In this document: piece after piece, positions 39,975-48,061 of the stretch
Numbering within the stretch: position 1 is the first letter of the stretch
Layout of the letters: each line of letters starts with the position of its first letter
Assembly: GCF_900013425.1 (NCBI RefSeq)
Contig: NZ_FBXK01000005.1
Coordinates: 1,116,001 to 1,180,000 of the forward strand
Length of the DNA: 64,000 nucleotides
Reading direction: 5' to 3'
Source: Sphingobium sp. Z007
Lineage (GTDB): Bacteria > Pseudomonadota > Alphaproteobacteria > Sphingomonadales > Sphingomonadaceae
Notes under the pieces: model-generated
The model's database searches: none
Told to the model about the DNA's origin: nothing
What the model saw: the letters and a program-made list of their open reading frames with translations, nothing else
Made by a program: the position numbers and the translations under genes

Positions 39975-40748
39975 ATGCTGATCGACAGCCATTGCCACCT
40001 GAATTACAAAGGCTTGATCGAGGATCAGGCCAATGTGCTGGAACGGTCGCGGGCCGCTGGCGTCGATCTGATGCTCAACATCGCGACGCGCGAGAGCGAG
40101 TGGGACGATGTGCTCGGCACCGCGATCCGCGAGCCGGACGTCTGGGCGACCGTGGGCATCCATCCGCATGAAGCGGACGAGCATCCCCATATCGATACCG
40201 CCAAGCTGGTGGAGCGTGCGGCGCATCCCCGCGTGGTCGGCATCGGCGAGACGGGGCTGGATTATTATTACGACCATAGCGACCGCGATCGGCAGCAGAA
40301 GAGCTTCCGATCGCACATCGTCGCGGCGCGCGACACCGGCCTGCCGCTGATCGTCCATACCCGCGATGCGGAAGAAGATACGCTGGCCATCATGCGCGAC
40401 GAGATGGGGAAGGGGGCCTACTCCGGCGTCATTCACTGTTTCACCGCCAGCGGCGCCTTTGCTGACGCAGCGATAGAGCTGGGTTTCTACATCAGCATTT
40501 CAGGCATCGTGACATTCAAAAGCGCGAAGGATTTGCAGGCAACGGCGGCGCGGTTGCCGCTGGACCGGCTGCTGGTTGAGACGGACTCGCCCTTCCTGGC
40601 GCCGGTGCCGCATCGGGGCCGGCCGTGCGAGCCCGCCTTCGTCGCGGACACGGCCAAATTCCTGGCCCATCTGCGCGGTGAAAGCGTTGAAGAACTGGCG
40701 GCGGCGACGTCCGCCAATTTCCGCGCTTTGTTCAGCAAGGTCGCATGA
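39975..40748 (+). CDS. TatD family metal-dependent hydrolase
   Basis: The 257-residue TIM-barrel protein begins LIDSHCHLNYKGLIEDQANV (HxH metal site). It continues with VWATVGIHPHEADEHPHIDT, VGIGETGLDYYYDHS (metal Glu), LIVHTRDAEEDTL and LLVETDSPFLAPVPHRGRP (metal Asp). Family members are 3'-5' exonucleases or deoxyribonucleases linked to DNA quality control. It belongs to the YcfH/TatD group next to metG and holB, as in many bacteria. The start is ATG 39975. Confidence 0.94.
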   Translation: MLIDSHCHLNYKGLIEDQANVLERSRAAGVDLMLNIATRESEWDDVLGTAIREPDVWATVGIHPHEADEHPHIDTAKLVERAAHPRVVGIGETGLDYYYDHSDRDRQQKSFRSHIVAARDTGLPLIVHTRDAEEDTLAIMRDEMGKGAYSGVIHCFTASGAFADAAIELGFYISISGIVTFKSAKDLQATAARLPLDRLLVETDSPFLAPVPHRGRPCEPAFVADTAKFLAHLRGESVEELAAATSANFRALFSKVA

Positions 40749-41536
40749 GCCTGAAGCTGACCGTCCTGGGCAGCGGCACATCGTCCGGCGTGCCGCGGAT
40801 CGGCAATGATTGGGGGACATGCGATCCCGCCGAGCCGAAAAACCGGCGGACGCGCGTGTCCATCCTGGTGGAAAGCCCGACAACGCGCATCCTGGTCGAT
40901 ACATCGCCCGACATGCGCGCGCAGTTGCTGGCCGCCGATGTGATCCAAATCGATGCGATCCTGTGGACGCATGACCATGCCGATCACAGCCATGGCATCG
41001 ACGATGTCCGCCAACTTTTCCATCATCGCCGCACGCCGGTTCCTGGCTATGCGCGGGCGCAGACGCTCAAGCTGTTGAAAGAGCGCTTCGGCTATGCCTT
41101 TGAAGGGCGCAACGGCTATCACCCGACGATCGACGGCCATGTCCTGCCTGACGGGCTGCGGATCGGCGACATCGACATCGCCTGCGTCGACCAGCCCCAT
41201 GGCGACATCTACTCCACCGGCTTTCGGTTCAGCCATGGTGGCCGCTCGATCGGCTATGCCACCGATTTTCATATACTGACGCCGGACATGCTGACGCTGT
41301 ACGATGGGCTGGACGTTTGGGTGGTCGATGCGCTGCGGGAGAAACCGCATCCGACCCATCCGCATCTGGCGCTGACACTGGACGGCATCGCGGCGACGGG
41401 ACCGGGGCGGGCGATCCTGACCCATATGGATCAGAGCATGGATTATGCGACATTGTGTCGCACGCTCCCCAAAGGCGTCGAACCGGGCTATGACGGCATG
41501 GTGGTGGAACTGGACGCGAAAGAGCAGGGGGCCTGA
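40745..41536 (+). CDS. PhnP-like MBL-fold metallo-hydrolase
   Basis: The 263-residue metallo-beta-lactamase-fold protein has TVLGSGTSSGVPRIGNDWG, then LVDTSPDMRAQLLAADV and the zinc site LWTHDHADHSHGIDD (HxHxDH). The best-known relative is PhnP, a phosphoribosyl cyclic phosphodiesterase, but no phn genes are near and its true substrate is uncertain. ATGA overlap with tatD and a one-base overlap with the next gene point to one operon. Confidence 0.9.
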   Translation: MSLKLTVLGSGTSSGVPRIGNDWGTCDPAEPKNRRTRVSILVESPTTRILVDTSPDMRAQLLAADVIQIDAILWTHDHADHSHGIDDVRQLFHHRRTPVPGYARAQTLKLLKERFGYAFEGRNGYHPTIDGHVLPDGLRIGDIDIACVDQPHGDIYSTGFRFSHGGRSIGYATDFHILTPDMLTLYDGLDVWVVDALREKPHPTHPHLALTLDGIAATGPGRAILTHMDQSMDYATLCRTLPKGVEPGYDGMVVELDAKEQGA

Positions 41537-42165
41537 TGGACGGCACGGATCAGGCGGCATCGACCCTCTGGTACGTGCTAGCGCTCGTCCTTGTCGGGTC
41601 CGCTTTAGTCGGACGGCAGATGGCCTGGGGCAGCGTGCTGCGCATGGCATTGCTGTGGGTCGCGATCTTCGCCGGGTTGCTAGGGCTGTTCAAATGCGCG
41701 CAGAGCCAAGGCTATCTGACCGGACGGTGGGCGGAGGAGGGGACGGTCGTTGGCCCCGACGAAGCGCCGTCGGCACTGCCCAAGGCCCGGACTGAAGGGC
41801 AGGCGCTGCGCATCCCGGTCGCGCCGGACGGCCATTATTGGGTCGAGGCGACGATCAACGGTACGTCGGCCCGGTTCCTGATCGACAGCGGCGCAACCGT
41901 CACGGCGCTGTCCGAAAATACGGCGCGGGCCGCGGGCCTCAACTATGATGTCGGCGAACCGGGCGTCATTATGACCACCGCCAACGGCAAGGTCACGGCC
42001 AAGCGGTCAAGCATCGCTACGCTGGCCATCGGTCCCATTTCGGCGAGCGACCTACCTGTGGTCGTGTCGCCCGCCTTCGGGGAGGTCAATGTGATCGGCA
42101 TGAACATGTTGTCGCGCCTGAAAAGCTGGGGCGTGCAGGATGGCGCGATGGTGCTGACGCCATGA
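41536..42165 (+). CDS. Membrane-anchored retropepsin-like aspartic protease
   Basis: The 209-residue protein has one or two N-terminal membrane helices (TLWYVLALVLVGSALVG; ALLWVAIFAGLLGLFKCA) and a single retropepsin domain. The active-site motif is RFLIDSGATVTALSENTARA, and the second-strand motif is VIGMNMLSRLKSWGV. One Asp-Ser-Gly per chain implies a homodimer, as for retroviral proteases. It fits the clan AA family seen in alphaproteobacteria; its substrates are not known. The domain probably faces the periplasm. Confidence 0.88.
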   Translation: MDGTDQAASTLWYVLALVLVGSALVGRQMAWGSVLRMALLWVAIFAGLLGLFKCAQSQGYLTGRWAEEGTVVGPDEAPSALPKARTEGQALRIPVAPDGHYWVEATINGTSARFLIDSGATVTALSENTARAAGLNYDVGEPGVIMTTANGKVTAKRSSIATLAIGPISASDLPVVVSPAFGEVNVIGMNMLSRLKSWGVQDGAMVLTP

Positions 42166-43472
42166 CCGACCAGACCGCTTCGACCGAGGTGCGTGCGCCG
42201 ACGCAGGCGCAGCGGCTCAAGGCCATTATCGGCGGGTCCACCGGCAATCTGGTCGAATGGTATGACTGGTATGCCTATGCGGCCTTCACCCTCTATTTCG
42301 CGCCGCATTTCTTTCCGGGCGGCGATCGTACCGCCCAGTTGCTGAGCACTGCGGGCGTCTTCGCCGTGGGTTTCCTGATGCGGCCGATCGGCGCCTGGCT
42401 GATGGGCGTCTATGCCGATCGCCATGGGCGCAAAAGTGGCCTGACCCTGTCGGTCGCGCTGATGTGCGCGGGGTCGCTGCTGATCGCGGTGACACCGGGC
42501 TATGAGACGATCGGGGTCGCCGCCCCGGCGCTGCTGGTGCTGGCGCGGTTGATGCAGGGGTTGTCGATCGGCGGCGAATATGGGGCGAGTGCGACTTATC
42601 TGTCTGAAATGGCCGGCAAGAACCGCCGCGGCTTCTTTTCCAGCTTCCAATATGTGACGCTGATCGCCGGGCAGCTGGTCGCGATCTGCGTGCTGTTGCT
42701 GTTGCAGGCGACGCTGACCGAAGCGCAGCTTGACGCCTGGGGATGGCGCATTCCGTTCTTTATCGGCGGACTGCTGGCGATCGTGGTGTTCTGGCTGCGG
42801 CGCGGGCTGGCCGAGACGCAGAGCTTTAGCGTGGCCAAAGCGGCGGGCGCGCCCAAGTCCGGCTTCATGGAGCTGATGACCAATCATCCGCGCGAGACGC
42901 TGACGGTGATGCTGCTGACCGCGGGCGGGACGATCGCTTTCTATGCCTACAGCATCTACATGCAGAAATTCCTGGTCAACACCAGTGGCCTCAGCCGTGA
43001 AGTCGCGTCGCAGATCAATGCGGCGACGCTGTTTGTCTTCATGCTGTTGCAGCCGGCCGCGGGCGCGCTTTCGGACCGGATCGGGCGCAAGCCGCTGATG
43101 ATCGGCTTTGGCGTCATGGGGGTGATCTGCACCTATCCGATCTTCGCGACCTTGGCGGTGACGAAAGACCCGCTGATCGCGGGGCTGCTGGTGATGGCGG
43201 GCCTGGTGATCGTCACCGGCTATACGTCGATCAACGCAGTCGTGAAGGCGGAGCTGTTTCCCACGCATATCCGCGCGCTAGGCGTGGCGCTGCCTTATGC
43301 GTTGGCCAATACTTTGTTCGGCGGGACGGCGGAATTCGTGGCGCTGTGGTTCAAACAGGCGGGCATGGAGCAGGCATTCTACATCTATGTCACGGTGATG
43401 ATCGCCATATCGCTGATCGTCTATGTGCGGATGCGCGACACCGCCAAGCACAGCATGATCCAGGAGGATTGA
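42162..43472 (+). CDS. MFS transporter, metabolite:H+ symporter (KgtP-like)
   Basis: The 436-residue protein has twelve predicted helices. Family signatures are GGSTGNLVEWYDWYAYAAFT, RPIGAWLMGVYADRHGRKSG and LMQGLSIGGEYGASATYLSE, which mark the MHS family that includes alpha-ketoglutarate permease KgtP, ProP and ShiA. A dicarboxylate or similar metabolite is the likely substrate, taken up with H+; the exact one is not readable. It starts within the stop of the protease gene. The accessory AT-rich segment begins right after its stop. Confidence 0.9.
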   Translation: MTDQTASTEVRAPTQAQRLKAIIGGSTGNLVEWYDWYAYAAFTLYFAPHFFPGGDRTAQLLSTAGVFAVGFLMRPIGAWLMGVYADRHGRKSGLTLSVALMCAGSLLIAVTPGYETIGVAAPALLVLARLMQGLSIGGEYGASATYLSEMAGKNRRGFFSSFQYVTLIAGQLVAICVLLLLQATLTEAQLDAWGWRIPFFIGGLLAIVVFWLRRGLAETQSFSVAKAAGAPKSGFMELMTNHPRETLTVMLLTAGGTIAFYAYSIYMQKFLVNTSGLSREVASQINAATLFVFMLLQPAAGALSDRIGRKPLMIGFGVMGVICTYPIFATLAVTKDPLIAGLLVMAGLVIVTGYTSINAVVKAELFPTHIRALGVALPYALANTLFGGTAEFVALWFKQAGMEQAFYIYVTVMIAISLIVYVRMRDTAKHSMIQED

Positions 43473-43572
43473 GCTGCGTGCGACAGCGAGTTGGACAGCT
43501 ATACGCAATTCGTGAGACGATATGTATTTAACATAAGATATATTATCGGACATTTAGTCGTGTAGGTGCCAT

Positions 43573-45237
43573 TTAGAAATGACACCCCTCCGCTAGATAG
43601 AGATGACACTCTTTGGCCTTGGCGGCGAACGCGGTGTTCATGGTCTTCCCACGGGAGGATCAGACTATGACGGTGCTGGCGATGAGCCAAGGCGAGCTAT
43701 CGAGATTTGATACACTGATGCGCGTTGAGCGCGGCGAACTTCGGATTGAGGATGCGGCGACGCTGCTTGGACTGAAGCGCCGGCAGATATTCCGGCTGCT
43801 GGGCCGGCTCCGCGAAGATGGTGCCGCCGGCCTCATGTCCCGCAAGCGCGGCCGCCCGGGTAACCGCCGGCACAGCGATGCCTTCCGCGAAAAGGTCGTT
43901 GCGCTGGTCCGGGAGCATTATGCGGATTTCGGACCGACATTGGCGCGTGAGTATCTGGCTGAGCGCCATGGCATCAGGATCGGCTGCGAGACACTGCGCA
44001 AGTTGATGATGGACGCCGGTCTTTGGAAGGATTGTCAGGCCCGTCGCCCTCGCCCGTATCAGCCTCGCTATCGCCGGGATTGCCGAGGCGAGCTGATCCA
44101 GATCGACGGCTCAAAACATTGCTGGTTCGAAGATCGCGGGCCGCAATGCACCCTGCTGGTGTATATCGACGACGCGACCAGCGAGTTGATGCACCTCAGG
44201 ATGGTCGAGAGCGAGAGCACCTTCGCCTATATGGAGGCGACCCGGGCGTACATCGAGCAACACGGCAAGCCGGTGGCCTTTTATTCCGATAAGCACAGCG
44301 TTTTCCGGAACGCGCGGGCCAGCGCCGCTCGTGGCGACGGCATGACGCATTTTGGCCGCGCGCTGGATGCTCTGAACATCGAGATCATCTGCGCCAACTC
44401 GCCGCAGGCCAAGGGCCGGGTCGAACGGGCCAATGCCACCTTGCAGGATCGTCTGGTGAAAGCGATGCGCCTGGAAGGCATCTCGTCGATCATGGACGCC
44501 AACGCCTTTCTCGACAGCTATATGGTCAGGCACAACGAGCGGTTCGCCCGACCCGCCTTCGATGTCCGCGATCTGCACCGCCCCCTCGCCCCGCATGACG
44601 ATCTGCGCGCGATCATGGTCTGGCGGGAGCAGCGGACCGTGACGGCGGCGCTGACGCTGCATTACAACAAGGCGATGTTCATTCTGGAGCCGAACGATGT
44701 GAGCCTGAATCTGGCGCGCAAGCGGGTGACGGTCTGTGAATATCCCGACGGCCGACTGGAGATCGAGCATGAGGGCCATGTCCTGCCCTATCGCCAGTTC
44801 GACAAGATGCGGCAGGTGAACCAGCCTGCCATTGTCGAGAACAAGCATCTGGACGCGGCGTTGCTGCTGGCAAAGCAGATGCAGGCGATCATGCCCCATC
44901 ACCGCAAGCGCAACAACGACGCCCCTGCCCGCCGTGACCAGCCCATGCATATGTTCCCCGAGCCAGAACCACCCACGAAGATCGATCGCCGCAAACTGGG
45001 TGGTTCGAAGCTCAAGCGCGGTCCCAGGCTGAGCGATGCAGAGTTGCGCGAACGCGGCACGCTCAGGTTCGTTCAGAAGACATGAGCGGGCCCACTGCAG
45101 AGCAGCGGGTCCATGGTTCACCACCCCAAGGTCAGCGTATCAGCAGGGTCTGCGCTGCGCTAGGCCGATGGCTCCGCGCCGACCCTGCTGCTATAAATGG
45201 TGTCATTTCTATCTAGCGGAGATAGTGTCTTCTCTAA
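43573..45237. mobile_element. Insertion sequence, IS1202/ISNCY type
   Basis: The element of about 1.66 kb carries one transposase gene flanked by terminal inverted repeats. The conserved core is CTCCGCTAGATAGAGATGAC at 43588-43607 on the left and the complementary ATTTCTATCTAGCGGAG at 45205-45221 on the right, with weaker similarity outward (TTTAGAAATGACAC / ATTAGAGAAGACAC). The exact ends and any target duplication could not be fixed by eye. It sits inside an AT-rich accessory segment, so the insertion breaks no core gene. Confidence 0.85.
43667..45085 (+). CDS. ISNCY-family (IS1202 group) transposase
   Basis: The 472-residue transposase has an N-terminal helix-turn-helix (DAATLLGLKRRQIFRLLGRL), a second winged region (EYLAERHGIRIGCETLRKLM) and an RNase H-like core. 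The DDE residues are Asp147 (IQIDGSKHCWFED), Asp208 (AFYSDKHSVFR) and Glu253 (QAKGRVERANATLQD). A basic, Pro-rich tail follows. The start ATG 43667 has GGGAGGA upstream. The reading frame is intact, so the element may still be active. Confidence 0.93.
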   Translation: MTVLAMSQGELSRFDTLMRVERGELRIEDAATLLGLKRRQIFRLLGRLREDGAAGLMSRKRGRPGNRRHSDAFREKVVALVREHYADFGPTLAREYLAERHGIRIGCETLRKLMMDAGLWKDCQARRPRPYQPRYRRDCRGELIQIDGSKHCWFEDRGPQCTLLVYIDDATSELMHLRMVESESTFAYMEATRAYIEQHGKPVAFYSDKHSVFRNARASAARGDGMTHFGRALDALNIEIICANSPQAKGRVERANATLQDRLVKAMRLEGISSIMDANAFLDSYMVRHNERFARPAFDVRDLHRPLAPHDDLRAIMVWREQRTVTAALTLHYNKAMFILEPNDVSLNLARKRVTVCEYPDGRLEIEHEGHVLPYRQFDKMRQVNQPAIVENKHLDAALLLAKQMQAIMPHHRKRNNDAPARRDQPMHMFPEPEPPTKIDRRKLGGSKLKRGPRLSDAELRERGTLRFVQKT

Positions 45238-45460
45238 TCAGCAGTAACAGGCGTTGGCATTGGGCTATTCCAGATCGACGTCAAAAACCGGCCAATTCTA
45301 ACCCCGTTGCCTTTTCAACAAAGTCTATCGCTATTCAATTTGGCACTCATAAGGCATGAAAATCATCACCGATTTAAACGTCGACAAGGTAATTTTTGGA
45401 ATTACTTATTCGGCCTCCATCCCTAAGCGATTACGAGCGCCCATTCTACGTAGAAGGAAA
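45238..45460. other. AT-rich spacer between the IS and the FkbM gene
   Basis: This region is visibly AT-richer than the core genome. It holds no recognisable gene and no clear terminator. A 59-codon reading from 45356 runs into the antisense of the FkbM gene and is not credible. Confidence 0.6.
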
Positions 45461-46276
45461 TTAAGCCGGCGCAAGTATTTCCAACTGATGCGTTACGCAA
45501 CATTCCCTAAAAACATTCATTTTCTCGCGCGGTAACAGACAATAATTCCATGATTGCTGATCAAATGAAATCCAGTGTGAAAGAATTGCAGCATCAGGAC
45601 GAAGGCGAAACATCAAATAATCCATATCGATCATACGTTGGGTTATCTCTGGAAATTTTCGCTCCACCCTACTTAACATTTCTGCGAATATAACGGGGCG
45701 ATCGCGTCGAATTGTTTCCTCTGCACCGCGAATGAACTCCAGTTCAAACCCTTCTATATCTACTTTGGCCACGCCGATTGCAGCAGGAAGTGTTAGGTTA
45801 TCCAGTTTTGTAGTTCTGACACTCATCGCAGGAGTAGCACCAACTATGAAATTCTCTTCAAGAGAAGCCGAAGTTTCAATCAGTCCATGCGCGGGATCAG
45901 GAAGAAAAATCGGCACGATCCCTTCGCTATCGCTAAGAGCCAATTCGTAAATATCTACTCGTCCCGCAATGTCATTAAGCTCAATATTGCGCCTTAATAA
46001 GTTTGCAATCTGAGGAACAGGTTCAAAAGCAGCAATTCTCAAATCGGGCTTTATCGCCGCAGCAATGACGCTGTACACACCATCATTTGCTCCCACATCG
46101 AGAAACATTCCAGGCACTCGGGAAACCATGGCCGCTAGCATAATCGGCAGGGGTACTTCATAGTTTCCCGCTGCAATTGTTGCAGCAACACGGTCCATGC
46201 CTCCTGCCGTGTCGAGAAAAAAACTACGCCCTGCGAATTGAACGCATACCGTATCTTCTTTAGTCATAAAGGCCAT
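45461..46276 (-). CDS. FkbM family methyltransferase
   Basis: The 271-residue product has a SAM-dependent methyltransferase fold: GMFLDVGANDGVYSVIAAAI (motif I), IAAFEPVPQIANLLRRNIEL with the acidic ribose contact, and VAKVDIEGFELEFIRGAEET, the FkbM-type DxEGxE motif. These enzymes often O-methylate sugars in surface glycans or secondary metabolites. The gene is AT-richer and uses more A/T-ending codons than its neighbours, which suggests recent transfer. No glycan genes surround it, so it looks like a remnant of a larger island. Confidence 0.9.
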   Translation of the reverse strand: MAFMTKEDTVCVQFAGRSFFLDTAGGMDRVAATIAAGNYEVPLPIMLAAMVSRVPGMFLDVGANDGVYSVIAAAIKPDLRIAAFEPVPQIANLLRRNIELNDIAGRVDIYELALSDSEGIVPIFLPDPAHGLIETSASLEENFIVGATPAMSVRTTKLDNLTLPAAIGVAKVDIEGFELEFIRGAEETIRRDRPVIFAEMLSRVERKFPEITQRMIDMDYLMFRLRPDAAILSHWISFDQQSWNYCLLPREKMNVFRECCVTHQLEILAPA

Positions 46277-46465
46277 GATCCCTCCGTTTAAGACGCATAC
46301 TGCCTTACATATAGCCTAAGTTAAAGCTAATAAAATTGCTTCGTCCAGACACTGATGAAATGTTCATCTGTTTCAAATTTAACGCCGTCGATCATTGCAT
46401 AATTGTTTCGGTAACAGTTACTCGCCAGACACGGCAGACATTCCGTGCTATCTCAGAAAGCTACC

Positions 46466-47260
46466 ATGCCGGATTCACTCATGAGCAAAGCCAGCCCCGC
46501 CGACATCATGCCGCTTGCCGACGTCATGGCACGGTTGCGCGATCCCGACACGGGCTGCCCGTGGGACATCGCGCAGGATTTCGCGTCCATCGCGCCCTAT
46601 ACGATCGAGGAAGCCTATGAAGTGGCCGATGCGATCGAACGCGCGGACATGGATGCGCTGCGTGACGAACTGGGCGATCTGTTGCTCCAGGTCGCCTTTC
46701 ACAGCCGGATCGCGGAACAGGCCGGGCATTTTGCCATGCAGGACGTGATCGACGGCATCACGCAAAAGATGATCCGCCGGCATCCCCATGTCTTTGCAGA
46801 CGGCACCCGGCGCGAGGATGGCCATGCCCAGTGGGAGACGATCAAGGCGGCCGAGCGCGCGGCGAAGGACCCGGACCCCAGCGCGCTGGCCGGGGTGGCG
46901 ATCGCCCTGCCCGCGCTGCTGCGCGCCGAAAAATTGCAGAAGCGCGCCGCCCGCACCGGCTTCGACTGGCCCGATACGGCCGGCGTGATCGACAAGATTA
47001 TCGAGGAGCTGGACGAGGTGCGCGAAGCGGCCACGCAGGACGAGCGCGAGGAGGAAGTCGGCGACCTGCTGTTCGCCGTGGTGAACCTGGCGCGCCATCT
47101 GAAGGTCGACCCGGAAGCGGCTCTGCGCAAGGGGAATGCGAAATTCGATCGTCGCTTCCGCGCCATCGAGGATATGGCGGGTGAGCGCTTTGCCGGGCTG
47201 ACGCTGGATGACAAAGAAGCGCTGTGGCAACGCGCCAAGCAGCGGGAAAAACCGGTCTAA
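46466..47260 (+). CDS. mazG: Nucleoside triphosphate pyrophosphohydrolase MazG
   Basis: The ~264-residue protein has two MazG repeats. The first has RDPDTGCPWDIAQDFASIAP, YTIEEAYEVADAIER and DELGDLLLQVAFHSRIAEQ (the ExxE12-28ExxD metal motif). The second has KIIEELDEVREAATQDEREE and EVGDLLFAVVNLARHL. It hydrolyses NTPs or dNTPs to monophosphates and PPi, clearing damaged nucleotides. ATG 46466 and 46481 are both possible starts. In other alphaproteobacteria mazG lies close to hflX, as here. Confidence 0.94.
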   Translation: MPDSLMSKASPADIMPLADVMARLRDPDTGCPWDIAQDFASIAPYTIEEAYEVADAIERADMDALRDELGDLLLQVAFHSRIAEQAGHFAMQDVIDGITQKMIRRHPHVFADGTRREDGHAQWETIKAAERAAKDPDPSALAGVAIALPALLRAEKLQKRAARTGFDWPDTAGVIDKIIEELDEVREAATQDEREEEVGDLLFAVVNLARHLKVDPEAALRKGNAKFDRRFRAIEDMAGERFAGLTLDDKEALWQRAKQREKPV

Positions 47261-47316
47261 GGCCCCCTCAACGGGACGGACATGATCCAGACAAGGTTCG
47301 GACTTGAAACTTATAT

Positions 47317-47343
47317 TTGACAAGGCCTTACAGCGTTTATAGC
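47317..47343 (+). promoter_or_regulatory. Possible promoter of the TPR-like gene
   Basis: TTGACA at 47317-47322 is a consensus -35 box. TATAGC at 47338-47343 could be the -10, but the 15-base spacer is shorter than ideal. The start codon is at 47371. Confidence 0.3.
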
Positions 47344-47370
47344 TTTTCTGCCTCAAGATGGAGGAAAGCC

Positions 47371-47904
47371 ATGCGTGTCACGATCCTTCTGCCACTGTGC
47401 GTCGCCGTTGCGGCGCCCGCTCATGCTCAAACGCACGGCATTAGCGGTATCACCATCAACGTCCCGACGCGGATGGCCGCGCCCATCACAGGCTATGGCA
47501 TAGATAATTTTCACAGCGCCAATGGCGGTTCGTATCGTGATCTGAGCCGTGCACAGGGCCTGATCGCATCCGGCGACTATGTGCAGGCCGATAGCCTGTT
47601 GACCGACCTGATCGGCCGCACGAGCAGCCGGCAGGTCCGTTTCCTCAAGGGTGTCACCAGACTGGGCATGGGCGATGCAGCGGGCGCGCGGCGTTATTTC
47701 GAACAAAGCCTGTACCGTGGGCGCAACGGCTATCCCGGCGCGATGTCCGGGTTGGCTCTGGCCGAAATCCGCCTGGGCAACCGGGATGCCGCACAGGATA
47801 TTCTGCAAAAGCTGCGCAACCAGCAGCATGTATGCGGTAACGATTGCGACCGCGCCAAGCCGCTGGACCAGGCCATTGCCGTGGTGGAAAAGGCGCTGGC
47901 GTAA
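47371..47904 (+). CDS. Secreted TPR-like protein of unknown function
   Basis: The 177-residue product has a signal peptide (MRVTILLPLCVAVAAPAHA, then QTHG) and a helical region with the shape of two or three TPR repeats: SRAQGLIASGDYVQADSLLT, VRFLKGVTRLGMGDAAGARR, ALAEIRLGNRDAAQDILQKL. Two cysteines near the end (QQHVCGNDCDRAKPL) could form a disulfide in the periplasm. GGAGGA precedes ATG 47371. I do not recognise a named family; a scaffold or protein-binding role fits the repeats. Confidence 0.75.
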   Translation: MRVTILLPLCVAVAAPAHAQTHGISGITINVPTRMAAPITGYGIDNFHSANGGSYRDLSRAQGLIASGDYVQADSLLTDLIGRTSSRQVRFLKGVTRLGMGDAAGARRYFEQSLYRGRNGYPGAMSGLALAEIRLGNRDAAQDILQKLRNQQHVCGNDCDRAKPLDQAIAVVEKALA

Positions 47905-47965
47905 CGCAAACTGAACGCCGAAAGCCGCTCTAGAGCGCGATGACGTTAGGTCGACCGATCTTGTT

Positions 47966-48039
47966 CCGTTCGTTTCGAGCGAAGTCGAGAAACGCATAGG
48001 CAGCGCTTCCCGCTTCTCGACTTCGCTCGAAGCGAACGG
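47966..48039. repeat. Dispersed palindromic repeat, family A copy 3
   Basis: CCGTTCGTTTCGAGCGAAGT and its near-complement ending GAACGG form a long hairpin between the convergent TPR-like gene and hflX. It is shorter than the copies at 5931 and 17451 but shares the CCGTTCG ends and the GAGCGAAGTCGA segment seen in copy 2. It may end transcription from both sides. Confidence 0.8.
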
Positions 48040-48061
48040 GTCAATGTAAAGTTATCAAGCC

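Noticed and set aside
45356..45535. 59-codon ORF (starts MKIITDLNVDKVIFG)
   Set aside because: It has no good ribosome site, ends inside the antisense of the FkbM gene, and sits in AT-rich spacer; nothing supports translation.
43473..46465. Defence island
   Set aside because: Only a transposase and an FkbM methyltransferase are found; FkbM enzymes act on sugars or small molecules and no nuclease or immunity gene is beside it.
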